The notes beneath the pieces were generated by a model. It worked only from the letters and a program-made list of their open reading frames with translations, had not been told where the DNA came from and did not search any database. The translations under genes and the position numbers were made by a program. DNA of 64,000 bases, from positions 62,001 through 126,000 of the forward strand of contig CAAGIO010000005.1 in assembly GCA_900769945.1 (NCBI GenBank), written 5' to 3'. The stretch's first letter is position 1. Every line of letters begins with the position of its first letter. Positions 45,753 through 56,500 of the stretch are shown piece by piece. The DNA comes from Bacteroidales bacterium. GTDB lineage: Bacteria; Bacteroidota; Bacteroidia; Bacteroidales; F082.

Positions 45753-45760
45753 CAAAATTA
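45753..45760 (-). promoter_or_regulatory. Putative -7 box of the atp operon
   Basis: TAATTTTG on the minus strand, 15 bases before the atpB ATG, predicting a short leader. Confidence 0.5.
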
Positions 45761-45835
45761 TGAATATGCAATTATACAAAATATTTTTGAAAATAATTGT
45801 CTATTTTGTCGAAAAAAATATTCTAAACTTACAAA

Positions 45836-46759
45836 TCACTTGATAACCAAGTCTTTATACTTGAAAATCACGTCAAATCTTCTCTTGTTGAAATAGTTTG
45901 ACACCTCTTTATATGGCATCTCGGTGGCTGCCAAGAAGAAATCTCCGCCCCATGCTCCTAACGACTTTATCGTCCCATGGAAGTCTGGGTAGTTGGTTTT
46001 CAAAGGTTTCCTTCCGATACACCGGCTTATTATCTCCTCATGTCTCTCTAAAAGAGAGCAGAAATCCTCGAACGTCGTGCCCGACACTATTGTCTCGGTA
46101 ATCTCGCTTATCTCCCTTTTTTCCTTGCTGAAGTCTGAAACTCTCGCTCTCTCCTTGAAGCTTTTCACTTCTTTGCCGGAGAACTGCTTATGCCCTTGAT
46201 ACACAAAGTACAGATTGTCGATGAATGTTGGGCAGAAATCAGTATCTTTAACAATGGGATTATTATCTGTTACCTGGTATATTATTGGTTTTGAGGCTGT
46301 TGCACATGCAATGTCGTATCCTGAGCCTCCGAATGTCTCACGAAGCACCTGATATGGGTCAACGCCTGCCCATTGTGATAACAGGGAGATGAGGGTGGAG
46401 CTGCTGCCCAAGCCCCATTGGGAGTCGGCCTCAAGCCTCGTGGTGAAGGCGTAGTCGTTATCTTCCTCAAGAATGCCGGGGTTTAGCGTCTTTAATACCC
46501 TGAAGATGTTGCTCAAGGTCTCAGCTTTTGAGATGTCATCGGAACAACGTACCGAGAAGTCATGTTTGTCAAGCATGGCTGTGAACCATAATCCTTTGGT
46601 AGTCATAGCGTCCCAATGTATTATCCCGTTTTTAATCTCGAGGACATCGCTCTGCATTGTCTGTCCAAGTCTTAGAGGCAGAGCTAAGGCTTTTGCGCCT
46701 TGTAGAACAAGGTATTCTCCTGTCAGAAGGAGCTTTCCGTTGGCGCGGTAGGTATTCAT
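45836..46759 (-). CDS. GYDIA-family GHMP kinase
   Basis: This 307-residue GHMP-superfamily kinase has KLLLTGEYLVLQGAKAL near the start, the ATP-binding GLGSSST loop (116-122) and the family-naming GYDIA at 147-151. This family is found in Bacteroidota with mevalonate-pathway genes. Here it overlaps the HMG-CoA reductase gene by 4 bases (ATGA), so both are made together. I infer a phosphorylation step of the mevalonate route, possibly phosphomevalonate kinase, but the substrate is unproven. The partial kinase at the left edge may be the true mevalonate kinase. Confidence 0.85.
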   Translation of the reverse strand: MNTYRANGKLLLTGEYLVLQGAKALALPLRLGQTMQSDVLEIKNGIIHWDAMTTKGLWFTAMLDKHDFSVRCSDDISKAETLSNIFRVLKTLNPGILEEDNDYAFTTRLEADSQWGLGSSSTLISLLSQWAGVDPYQVLRETFGGSGYDIACATASKPIIYQVTDNNPIVKDTDFCPTFIDNLYFVYQGHKQFSGKEVKSFKERARVSDFSKEKREISEITETIVSGTTFEDFCSLLERHEEIISRCIGRKPLKTNYPDFHGTIKSLGAWGGDFFLAATEMPYKEVSNYFNKRRFDVIFKYKDLVIK

Positions 46760-48084
46760 TTCTTATCCCGATAATGCTTGATGAACTCCTCTACTCCTGA
46801 GTGTGACACGGTGATGTCTTTGAAATGCTCGTTTGCAGCATGTTTCTCTTCCTCATTCGCATTGAGTGAGTTAAGAATGTTAGCAAGGTGCATTTTCATG
46901 TGTCCTTGTTGTATTCCTTTTGTTATCAGAGACTTGACGGCGGCGTAGTTGTTGGCGAGTCCCATGGTGGCGGCTATCGTCATAAGCTCTGGTGCAGAAG
47001 GGTTGCCAAGCAGGTTGAGCGACTGTTTTGCTAATGGGTGGAGGCTTGTGAGTCCGCCGATGGTGCCGAGGGCAATAGGCACTTCGAGGGTGAACTTGAA
47101 ATTGCCGTCCTTGACATCGCAATATGATAATGACTCATACGTGCCGTTCCTTGAGGCGTAGGCGTGCCCTGCGGCCTCGGTGGCACGGAAGTCATTGCCC
47201 GTGGCTATCACTACAGCGTCAATGCCGTTGTATATACCTTTATTATGTGTGGTAGCACGATACTCGTCAATGTGCGCTATGTCAACAGCCTTCTTGAACT
47301 TCTGCGCAAAAGCAAGCCCGTCAAGGTTTTTGTCAATGTTGTCAAGTTGATCTACTGTGCATTCCACCCATGTCTTAACCCTGCATAGGGGAGTGTAGTT
47401 AGATAATATTGACATTATTATCTCTATGTTCTCGTTCTTGGCCGCAAAATATTCCTGTAGAGTGTGGGCGAACGACTCAAGTATGCTGTTGATGAAGTTC
47501 GCACCCATGGAGTCGCAGGTGTTGAACGTGACCCTTAACTGGTAATAGTCTTTTATCTTGTCAGTAAAGTCAACTAACTGAATGTCAATGATTCCACCTC
47601 CCCGCTTCTCCATCTTGCTGGTCATTTCCTTAACCGACTCCCTTAATAAGGTCTTTATCTCGGTCATGGAGTCGTACAACAACTGTTTGTCTCCTCCATA
47701 GCTGAAGTGAACTTGCCCTACTTTCTGTGTGTCAATGATTTCTGCATGGAATCCTCCACGGTCACCCCAGAATTTTGCCGCCGCTGATGCCGCCGCTACA
47801 ACGCTGCTCTCCTCTATCACCATTGGCACCATGTATATCTTACCGTTGATAATGACGTTGGGCGACACCCCGTACGGAATATGGAAGTTCGAGATGGTGT
47901 TCTCACTGAACTCGTCAAACTGCTTCTGCTTCTCTGTGTCAGAATACCAGAATCCCTTCAATAAGGCAATAAACTCCCCCGGATTCTCAATGTATTCTGA
48001 TACGGCTTTTAACTTATCCTCCTTCAGAAGCTTTGAAAATCCTTTGATTATCTTATCACGTCTTCTCGGTTTTTTCTCTTCCAT
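46756..48084 (-). CDS. Hydroxymethylglutaryl-CoA reductase, class II (degradative-type)
   Basis: The enzyme interconverts HMG-CoA and mevalonate. The 442-residue protein matches class II enzymes in length and motifs: VIEESSVVAAASAAAKFW with Glu91/92, CDSMGANFINSILE (190-203), HNKGIYNG with Lys282, TGNDFR with Asp298, GTIGGLTSLHPLAKQSL (340-356) and GHMKMH with the catalytic His395. In Bacteroidota, class II reductases of this type are used for biosynthesis, so the 'degradative' label refers to class only. It is first in a two-gene operon with the GYDIA kinase. A TATTTTTG -7 box ends only 8 bases before the ATG. Confidence 0.94.
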   Translation of the reverse strand: MEEKKPRRRDKIIKGFSKLLKEDKLKAVSEYIENPGEFIALLKGFWYSDTEKQKQFDEFSENTISNFHIPYGVSPNVIINGKIYMVPMVIEESSVVAAASAAAKFWGDRGGFHAEIIDTQKVGQVHFSYGGDKQLLYDSMTEIKTLLRESVKEMTSKMEKRGGGIIDIQLVDFTDKIKDYYQLRVTFNTCDSMGANFINSILESFAHTLQEYFAAKNENIEIIMSILSNYTPLCRVKTWVECTVDQLDNIDKNLDGLAFAQKFKKAVDIAHIDEYRATTHNKGIYNGIDAVVIATGNDFRATEAAGHAYASRNGTYESLSYCDVKDGNFKFTLEVPIALGTIGGLTSLHPLAKQSLNLLGNPSAPELMTIAATMGLANNYAAVKSLITKGIQQGHMKMHLANILNSLNANEEEKHAANEHFKDITVSHSGVEEFIKHYRDKK

Positions 48085-48092
48085 TCTGGCTG

Positions 48093-48100
48093 CAAAAATA
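48093..48100 (-). promoter_or_regulatory. Putative -7 box of HMG-CoA reductase operon
   Basis: TATTTTTG on the minus strand, 8 bases before the ATG at 48084, predicting a leader of only a few bases. Confidence 0.5.
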
Positions 48101-48220
48101 CAAAATTATTATATTGTTACCACGGCTTGTTTTTTTTTGATAAAAGATATTTTTTGTTTCAGAATTTTTAATACTTTTACAGCATTATTTTAATATGTTA
48201 AACTCTTAATTTTAATGCTT

Positions 48221-49603
48221 ATGAAAAAATTGTTTACTATTATGTTTGCTTTGGTGATGGGTGTCAATGTCTTCGCGCAATGCCCTCTTACTAACGCTGT
48301 TGACTTCACTGCAACCGACTGCCACGGAACAGAGATTAACCTGTTTGAGATTCTCGATGGTGGCCAATATGTGTTGATTGATTTCTTCTTTACAAGCTGC
48401 GGTCCTTGCCAACAAGCCTGCCCGAGAGTCGTTGAGGCATACGAGTTGCTCGGCTGCAACCAGAACGAAATCTTCTTCATGGAAATCACTCCAAGCGATA
48501 ACGATCAGGTTTGTCTTAACTGGTGTGAACAGTATGGTGTCGAATATCCTACAATAGGCACCTCAAGCATTGGTTCTCAGATTTGTAGCGATTATGGAAT
48601 CGAATATTATCCTACTTGTATCATTATCGCTCCTGACCATCGTATCGTTGTCAACGACATCTGGCCTATTAATGATGCTATGACAATTGTCAATATTGCT
48701 GCTCCTTTCGGTATTCAGCAGCACGATTGCAATACCTCCGGCGGCACACTCGTTGAGATAACCGATATCTCTACAACAACAAGCACCGTTACCGCTACAT
48801 TTAAAAAATCTGATGAATGCACCTCTTATTATTATATGATTAGCACAGCCTCAGAAATGGAGATGTGGTCGCAGATGATGCAGGTGTCAGTTGGTGAACT
48901 TGTTGTTATGTGGGGTATTGAGAGTAGTGAAACCACGACTTACACATGGACGGATATGGTTCCTGACACAGAATACACAATTTACGTCCTCCCGAAGATT
49001 GGCGATGAACAACAGGAACTTGTGACCGCATTGGCGACTACAGCTCAACAAGGTGGCTCCGGCACTTCCGTCGTGGCTCTCGAAGCTCAGGAAATTACTT
49101 CCTCTTCTGTAAGAATGATTGCTACTCCTAACGAAGAGACAGCAGTTTATTTCTACGGACTTATCACTGCAAACTATTTTAACGAGATAGGCGAGGAACA
49201 GGCCGTCGAAATTATCCGTGGAAATGGCTACCCTCTCTACGACGTTGATGACTGGGTATGGTCTGATTTAGATGAGGCTACAGAATATTACGCTATCTCC
49301 TCCGGACAAAACTCGGAAGGTGAATGGGGCGAGACAACTATTATCTCGTTTGTTACTTTAACCGACGGCATCGATGATAACTCTGTCACCGGATTGTCTG
49401 TCTCTCCAAACCCTGCTGACGCCTACGTAAGAGTCGCCGGAGAAAATATTAATAATGTCAAGATTATTAATATGGTAGGACAAGTGGTATTCAACCAAGA
49501 TGTTGATGGCGTTGAGACATTTATCCGTACAGAAGACTTTGAGCCTGGAATTTATTTTGTTACAATTAACAACAAAACTACTAAGAAACTTGTTGTGAGA
49601 TAA
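48221..49603 (+). CDS. Secreted thioredoxin-fold protein with T9SS sorting tail
   Basis: A 461-residue secreted protein; the ATG at 48221 is favoured because it starts a clean signal peptide (MKKLFTIMFALVMGVNVFA), though an ATG two codons upstream is possible. The thioredoxin-like (TlpA/redoxin) domain at ~20-170 has the CGPC redox motif in FFFTSCGPCQQACP. It is followed by one or two Fn3-like segments (TTYTWTDMVPDTEYTIYVLP) and a T9SS C-terminal domain (SVSPNPADAYVRV to the end KTTKKLVVR). It would be exported and surface-anchored by T9SS. Redox partner and substrate are unknown. The next cargo gene begins 17 bases after. Confidence 0.88.
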   Translation: MKKLFTIMFALVMGVNVFAQCPLTNAVDFTATDCHGTEINLFEILDGGQYVLIDFFFTSCGPCQQACPRVVEAYELLGCNQNEIFFMEITPSDNDQVCLNWCEQYGVEYPTIGTSSIGSQICSDYGIEYYPTCIIIAPDHRIVVNDIWPINDAMTIVNIAAPFGIQQHDCNTSGGTLVEITDISTTTSTVTATFKKSDECTSYYYMISTASEMEMWSQMMQVSVGELVVMWGIESSETTTYTWTDMVPDTEYTIYVLPKIGDEQQELVTALATTAQQGGSGTSVVALEAQEITSSSVRMIATPNEETAVYFYGLITANYFNEIGEEQAVEIIRGNGYPLYDVDDWVWSDLDEATEYYAISSGQNSEGEWGETTIISFVTLTDGIDDNSVTGLSVSPNPADAYVRVAGENINNVKIINMVGQVVFNQDVDGVETFIRTEDFEPGIYFVTINNKTTKKLVVR

Positions 49604-49620
49604 AATGTAATTTATTCCCT

Positions 49621-52545
49621 ATGAGAAAACTATTTATTAATCTGACAATGGTTCTTGGGATCATGTCAGCACAGGCTCAGGTTGGTGTACAGACCATCAC
49701 CGACGCACAAAATGGTAGGTCGTATAAGTTCGAGGAGAATACCGCTTCTCCAAAAGCTCCCGGCGTTACATCAGGCGATGCTCTGGTGGTGTGGAATCTT
49801 TCCGAAGAGTATGCTACTGGTAGCGAGATTTATATCTCTGATGAAGTAGATGGCGCCCGCAGGATTGTAAACAATTGGTCATTAAATGATGCACGTATTG
49901 AGGCCTACTTGAATGAAGACCAAGAAGTTGTGTGGGATTTCCAGACAAGTTACGATTTCACTACCTTCTGCGCAAGCAAGGATTGTGACTTGATTGTTGT
50001 TGTTGATAATCCTAACGTTATCGCTCTTAATGGCGATGGCGAGGTCCTCAACACTATTTCTGTAGGTGATAGTGGCGTCAAGGCGGTTGTGCGTCCTGAC
50101 GGTATAGGTTATTATGTGGCAGTCATTACATCAAGTGGTAATACAGAATTAAGCTATTACAAGAAAGAGTCAACAACGGTTGAATGGACGATTCCTTTGG
50201 AAGGCAGGGCTGTCGCGATGAATGTCTCTGCAATAAATAACAGACTGATTGTTGGTGCATCAGATGTTAACGTTATATATTTCATTGATGCCGAGGAAGG
50301 TGTTATTAAACAAGATGATATCTATTACTATAATAACTCACCAACTCAGGCGCCAGCACTCAGTTATACTGGCGAATATCTCGCTTTTGCTGATTTCACT
50401 GGTAATGGCACTTTGATGATGTATAACTGGAATACCGAGAGATATGAGGAGATGTGGTGTGTCAGTTTGTCTGGCGAAGGCGAGTCAAGCACTTGGGGCG
50501 CTGGACAGGCCATCTCTCCTGATGGTTCTTATGTCGCTTTCGGCACCCTTGGCTTCCTCTCCTCTGGTTATCAAGGTAATATCTTCTTGTTTAACAGTTA
50601 TTCTTCAACACCTGAATGGGTCTATTCCGACTGTGGTGATGAGGTGAAATACATCTCTTTCAACAACGATGGCAGTATGTTCGCTTGCGCCGGTATGGGT
50701 GCTATGGACAACAGCACCTCCGACTTATGGTTGTTCCGCCCTCAAAGTAGTGAGCCGTATATGGAGTTGAGCACTCCCGGCTCAATGAATGTCTGCACCT
50801 TCTCTCCTGATGGGAAATATGTCGCAGTAACAGGCAAGGCCGTCCACGACCGTGATATGGGCTGGGGCGGAAACGCTTATCTCATTAAGGCTGAAGATGA
50901 GAGTGTTGGAACACTTTCTGGAAAGATATTTGCGAGTGGAAACAAGATGGTTACCATTAATGAACTTGATGATTATTACTGTTGTACCACTTTTGACTTC
51001 GCATACTCAATCCGTTATATCCCTGAAGGCACATATTCTGTTACTATAAGTGCGACTGGATATTATCCTGTCACACTTAATGATGTCGTCATTAACGGTG
51101 GAGAGACAACTACAATTGACACCTCGTTAGTTAAAGTAGCCGATCCTGTGACAAACCTTTACGCCACAAAAGGTGAATCGCCAGTATCAGTATCTCTCGT
51201 TTGGGATGAGTATCCGGACGATTGTCAGGGATACGCCATCTATCGCAAGGAGAACCCTGATGGACCATTCGAAAATAGGATTGCTGTAAGCGATGTCTTC
51301 TATTTCACTGACTCTACACCAATCCCTACAATAGAATATACCTATGCTGTCACCGCTATCTTTGAAGATGGCTACGAGACTCCTCTCACATGTATTCAGC
51401 TTGGTTGGACTTCTACATCTTTCATTGTTACCGATGCTGAAGTGTATGAAGGGACTGCCCCGGTGATTGATGGACAGAAAGGTGCCGACGAATGGAACGA
51501 TGCCTTTGTGTTCGATATCTCCGACTTTAAAGGCAAGACAAACGAGATAGAACAGGCTGGCTCAGTACTCGCTTATGTCAAGATGAATGGTGATAAAGTG
51601 TATTTCGCTGTCGAGGTGTTCTCCGATGAGACACTTAACGCAAACGATTGCGTCGCCTTGTATTGGGACGATAACTGCGACAGACAATATCCTGTTAACA
51701 ATGAGAGCAACCCTGATGACTCTGAGGGTAACTTCTGGCTTAAATATACTGGTAGCGGCACCTCTATGACTTACCGTCCTTTGTACGATGGCGGTAGCGT
51801 CGGTACTACTATCGATGTCCCGGATGCTGAGCTGGAGTTCGGAATGGTTGATGGACATGTCTTTGTAGAATTCGCTTTTGTCATTGGAAATGAGCCATAT
51901 AACATCTCTCCTGTTGACAACAGAAGCGGAATGTATATGTATTATAGAAGCGAAGGCACCGACTATATGGCATATTGGCCGTATAATAATAAGGACACAT
52001 TTAACCCATTATATTATAATACAGTTATTTTCAATGCCGAACATAATGCCCCGGCAGCTCCTCAGAATCTTCATGTTGACATCGGTTTTTCTGAATTCTT
52101 CGGAACATTGATGTGGGACGCCGTTGAATGCAACAACTTGGATCATTATTTGGTGAATATCAATGGGGAAGATGTACCATGCTACGGCACCACACTCTTG
52201 TTCGCTTTTGAACCTAATACTACCTATAACGTCTTCGTCAAGACTATTGACCACTCTGGCCTCCAATCCCCTGAATCTGAGACGCTTACATTTACTACAG
52301 GTGCTATGTCGGTGAATGAGACCGAAACTCAACGCTTCGATATTTATCCGAACCCCGCTGATTCTCAAGTGATTATAGCCGGCGAGGATATTCATTCTGT
52401 CGAGTTGTTAAATGTTTCCGGACAGATTGTCGCAAGATATTCCGTTGAAGATAACGTGGTTACTATTTCAACAGAAGCTCTTTCCCCAGCTGTCTATTTT
52501 GTTAGAATTAATGGTGTTTTATCACAGAAACTTATTGTAAATTAA
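49621..52545 (+). CDS. Large multidomain T9SS cargo protein
   Basis: This 974-residue protein has a signal peptide (1-19) and a beta-propeller-like region (~120-420) with WD40-type blades (AVRPDGIGYYVAVI, TFSPDGKYVAVTGKA). Next come a carboxypeptidase-regulatory-like domain (~430-500), an Fn3 domain (505-590), a CBM9-like domain (~592-790, GTAPVIDGQKGADEWNDAFV) and a second Fn3 domain. The T9SS C-terminal tail runs from ~908 (FDIYPNPADSQVI) to the end. No catalytic signature was seen. It follows the thioredoxin-like cargo gene on the same strand, and a terminator hairpin lies after its stop codon. Confidence 0.88.
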   Translation: MRKLFINLTMVLGIMSAQAQVGVQTITDAQNGRSYKFEENTASPKAPGVTSGDALVVWNLSEEYATGSEIYISDEVDGARRIVNNWSLNDARIEAYLNEDQEVVWDFQTSYDFTTFCASKDCDLIVVVDNPNVIALNGDGEVLNTISVGDSGVKAVVRPDGIGYYVAVITSSGNTELSYYKKESTTVEWTIPLEGRAVAMNVSAINNRLIVGASDVNVIYFIDAEEGVIKQDDIYYYNNSPTQAPALSYTGEYLAFADFTGNGTLMMYNWNTERYEEMWCVSLSGEGESSTWGAGQAISPDGSYVAFGTLGFLSSGYQGNIFLFNSYSSTPEWVYSDCGDEVKYISFNNDGSMFACAGMGAMDNSTSDLWLFRPQSSEPYMELSTPGSMNVCTFSPDGKYVAVTGKAVHDRDMGWGGNAYLIKAEDESVGTLSGKIFASGNKMVTINELDDYYCCTTFDFAYSIRYIPEGTYSVTISATGYYPVTLNDVVINGGETTTIDTSLVKVADPVTNLYATKGESPVSVSLVWDEYPDDCQGYAIYRKENPDGPFENRIAVSDVFYFTDSTPIPTIEYTYAVTAIFEDGYETPLTCIQLGWTSTSFIVTDAEVYEGTAPVIDGQKGADEWNDAFVFDISDFKGKTNEIEQAGSVLAYVKMNGDKVYFAVEVFSDETLNANDCVALYWDDNCDRQYPVNNESNPDDSEGNFWLKYTGSGTSMTYRPLYDGGSVGTTIDVPDAELEFGMVDGHVFVEFAFVIGNEPYNISPVDNRSGMYMYYRSEGTDYMAYWPYNNKDTFNPLYYNTVIFNAEHNAPAAPQNLHVDIGFSEFFGTLMWDAVECNNLDHYLVNINGEDVPCYGTTLLFAFEPNTTYNVFVKTIDHSGLQSPESETLTFTTGAMSVNETETQRFDIYPNPADSQVIIAGEDIHSVELLNVSGQIVARYSVEDNVVTISTEALSPAVYFVRINGVLSQKLIVN

Positions 52546-52553
52546 AATCTTAT

Positions 52554-52589
52554 GAGTTGTTGGGACTTCTGTCCCTTCAACTCTTTTTC
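52554..52589 (+). terminator. Terminator after the large T9SS cargo gene
   Basis: Arms GAGTTG (52554-52559) plus GGGAC (52562-52566) pair with GTCCC (52571-52575) plus CAACTC (52578-52583), with a TT/TT internal loop and a TTCT loop, then TTTTTC. It could end the two-gene cargo transcript. Confidence 0.8.
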
Positions 52590-52597
52590 TTTCTATT

Positions 52598-53803
52598 ATG
52601 AAAAGGTATTTATCGTTTTTATTCTTTTTTGCTTTGTTATCGTCACAATCTTTATTTGCCCAGCAATATGAAGACTTTGAGACGGGTGATTTTACTCAAA
52701 ATGAATGGAATAACACATCTGAACACCCTTGGGTCATCTCTGATAATAACCCTTTTGAAGGTTCGTTTGCGATGAAATCAGGTGATTTTGAAGGTGCGGG
52801 TGCTTCTTCCATTGAGATTACAGTTGATGTGCCATTTGATGGAATTATGAGTTTCCATCATAGGATATCATGTGGCGACAGTTATTATTATGGCTATGAT
52901 TATGGGCAGTTCTTTATTGACGACGAGTTTAAATGTATGATTTACGGGGTGAAAGACTGGGAGATGAAACAGTATAATATCTCGGCTGGTGAGCATACAT
53001 ATAAGTGGGTTTATAACAGAATGGGTGATGAGGCTATGTATGAAGACTCATACTATGTTGACAATGTCACGCTTTTCGCTGAAGAACCTGCTTTTGAAGG
53101 CGGCTGGATATTTTATGGTGATGACAACCCCGTCCTTCAGTTAGGTCATGTTGATGAGACTATCGATTTTGGTGTGGTGTTTCCAAACACAGCCGCATAC
53201 GATGGTTTCACCATGACAAAAATGTCGTTCTATAATATCATAGAGGCTGCCTTCACCCTGAATGTCTATCAAGGCGGAACCGACAGCCCTGAGACACTGC
53301 TTCTTTCACAAAACTTTGAGACAGATAAAGTTGAAACTTTTTTTGAGGTAGAGCTCGACAATCCGGTCACTGTTGATGGAACCAAACCATTATGGGTAAC
53401 ATTGTCATATAGTGGTACCGAAGATTGCTGCGCCTGCTGCACCTATTGTGGCGACCCCTCAAGTTGTATGATTAGTGCCGGTGGTGGTGATTGGCAGTCG
53501 CTCGCCTCCTACGGAATGTTCTTTACTATTATGGTGAGAGCCTATCTCGAAGACCTGAACGGCGTTGAGGTCGCTCTTGACAACTATGAGGTGATGACGT
53601 TCCCAAATCCTGCGTCAAACTCTCTGACAATTGCATGCGACAATATGCGTTCTGTTGAGATGACTAATGTCAAAGGACAAGTCGTTTATCATAATGAATG
53701 TGTTATGGATGATGTGGTGATAAATACTGATGCTTTCGATGAAGGTGTTTATTTCATAAAGATAAATGGAGAGACTGTTAGAAAGGTTGTAATCCAAAGA
53801 TAG
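52598..53803 (+). CDS. T9SS cargo protein with jelly-roll-like domain and cysteine cluster
   Basis: The 401-residue product has a signal peptide (1-21). The first domain (~24-165) is a beta-rich jelly-roll of the MAM/cleaved-adhesin type (MSFHHRISCGDSYYYGYDYG, EHTYKWVYNR). The middle contains a dense cysteine cluster DCCACCTYCGDPSSC (~285-299). A T9SS C-terminal domain follows (TFPNPASNSLTIACDN to VRKVVIQR). It is separated from the upstream cargo gene by a terminator but runs the same way. I do not know its ligand. The cysteine cluster may form disulfides outside the cell. Confidence 0.85.
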   Translation: MKRYLSFLFFFALLSSQSLFAQQYEDFETGDFTQNEWNNTSEHPWVISDNNPFEGSFAMKSGDFEGAGASSIEITVDVPFDGIMSFHHRISCGDSYYYGYDYGQFFIDDEFKCMIYGVKDWEMKQYNISAGEHTYKWVYNRMGDEAMYEDSYYVDNVTLFAEEPAFEGGWIFYGDDNPVLQLGHVDETIDFGVVFPNTAAYDGFTMTKMSFYNIIEAAFTLNVYQGGTDSPETLLLSQNFETDKVETFFEVELDNPVTVDGTKPLWVTLSYSGTEDCCACCTYCGDPSSCMISAGGGDWQSLASYGMFFTIMVRAYLEDLNGVEVALDNYEVMTFPNPASNSLTIACDNMRSVEMTNVKGQVVYHNECVMDDVVINTDAFDEGVYFIKINGETVRKVVIQR

Positions 53804-54011
53804 ACATTTATTTTCTCTTCATAGATTGGGATCCTTCAGACTTCCTTGAAAAGGGGTTTGGAGGATTCTTGTTAATATGCTTCTCGTCAAAGTCATCAGT
53901 TGTAATGTTTTGGAAGTCAGTTCGTTATTTTGCTGTTACATATAATTTGGTTTTTATTTTTTGGTGGAGGTAACAATGATAAAGGAGAGTTGACGAGGTA
54001 GGGTAGGTGCA

Positions 54012-54048
54012 AGAAACAAATCCGGCGGCCGTGAAACGGCCGCCGGAT
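54012..54048 (-). terminator. Terminator of groESL
   Basis: Arms 54020-54032 and 54036-54048 pair perfectly over 13 GC-rich bases around a 3-base loop, followed on the minus strand by TTTGTTTCTTG. It lies 24 bases after the groEL stop. Confidence 0.88.
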
Positions 54049-54072
54049 AGTAACTGTTTGATTATTTGGAGA

Positions 54073-55710
<1,638 letters not shown>

Positions 55711-55748
55711 TTATTCTTTTTAATGTTAATAGATTGTTTTTTAATGAA

Positions 55749-56027
55749 TTAGATGATAGCAATGATGTCGTTCTCACGCATGATCAAATAATCTTTGCCA
55801 TCAAAATGGAACTCTGTTCCTGCATATTTGCCGTATATGACTGTGTCACCTATTTTTACTGACATCTGAACATCTTTTGTGCCTGGACCGACAGCGACTA
55901 CTGTTCCTTTTTGTGGTTTCTCTTTTGCAGTGTCCGGAATAATGATTCCGCTTGCTGTCTTCTGTTCTGCTACAGCCGGTTCGATAACAACGCGGTCTGC
56001 CAATGGTTTAATTGTTAATTGTGTCAT
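55749..56027 (-). CDS. groS: Co-chaperonin GroES
   Basis: GroES caps the GroEL chamber. The 92-residue protein has the conserved start [14 protein letters not shown], the mobile-loop region [20 protein letters not shown] (about 20-39) and [20 protein letters not shown]. It sits directly upstream of groEL. Its upstream region contains the secG terminator and no obvious TAnnTTTG box. Confidence 0.97.
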   Translation of the reverse strand: MTQLTIKPLADRVVIEPAVAEQKTASGIIIPDTAKEKPQKGTVVAVGPGTKDVQMSVKIGDTVIYGKYAGTEFHFDGKDYLIMRENDIIAII

Positions 56028-56111
56028 GATATATTTTTTAATTTTAATTGTTCAAAAAATTTCGCCAACCGATTAACAAATACCATTCCAAAAGGTTTGG
56101 TCTGACAAATT

Positions 56112-56149
56112 AAAAAAAAATGTCAGAATGGGTGACATTCTGACATTTT
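56112..56149 (-). terminator. Terminator of the pheT-secG operon
   Basis: Arms 56117-56130 and 56136-56149 pair perfectly over 14 bases around a 5-base loop, followed by a run of nine T on the minus strand. It lies 22 bases after the secG stop. Confidence 0.92.
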
Positions 56150-56171
56150 ATTGTCTCTTGTAAAAAATATC

Positions 56172-56489
56172 TTATTCGGCAGTCTCTGTTGTAACAGGAG
56201 TTTCTACTGTGTTCTGAATCTCACTGCGTAACTGTGTGTCAACTTTGCCTGCTCCCTGAACGCCGTTCTTTGGAATTGCAATGCTTGATGCAAGACAGAA
56301 CACAACTAATAATATAGCAAGTGTCCATGTTGTCTTCTCAAGGAAGTCGGTGGTCTTACGGACGCCAAGAATCTGATTCTGTGATGAGAAGTTTGATGCA
56401 AGCCCTCCGCCTTTTGAATTTTGAACCAAAACCACTAACATCATCAAAAAACTAACGATGAGGATTAATACTGAAATTGTAACGTACAT
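56172..56489 (-). CDS. secG: Preprotein translocase subunit SecG
   Basis: SecG is a small partner of SecYE in protein export. The 105-residue protein has two membrane helices (about 4-22 and 54-74) separated by LVQNSKGGGLASNFSSQNQI, the typical SecG loop, and VRKTTDFLEKTTW. An acidic tail follows. It is the last gene of the pheT/sigma-54/lptE/TPR/secG operon, ended by a strong terminator. Confidence 0.93.
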   Translation of the reverse strand: MYVTISVLILIVSFLMMLVVLVQNSKGGGLASNFSSQNQILGVRKTTDFLEKTTWTLAILLVVFCLASSIAIPKNGVQGAGKVDTQLRSEIQNTVETPVTTETAE

Positions 56490-56500
56490 TGTCTTAAATA

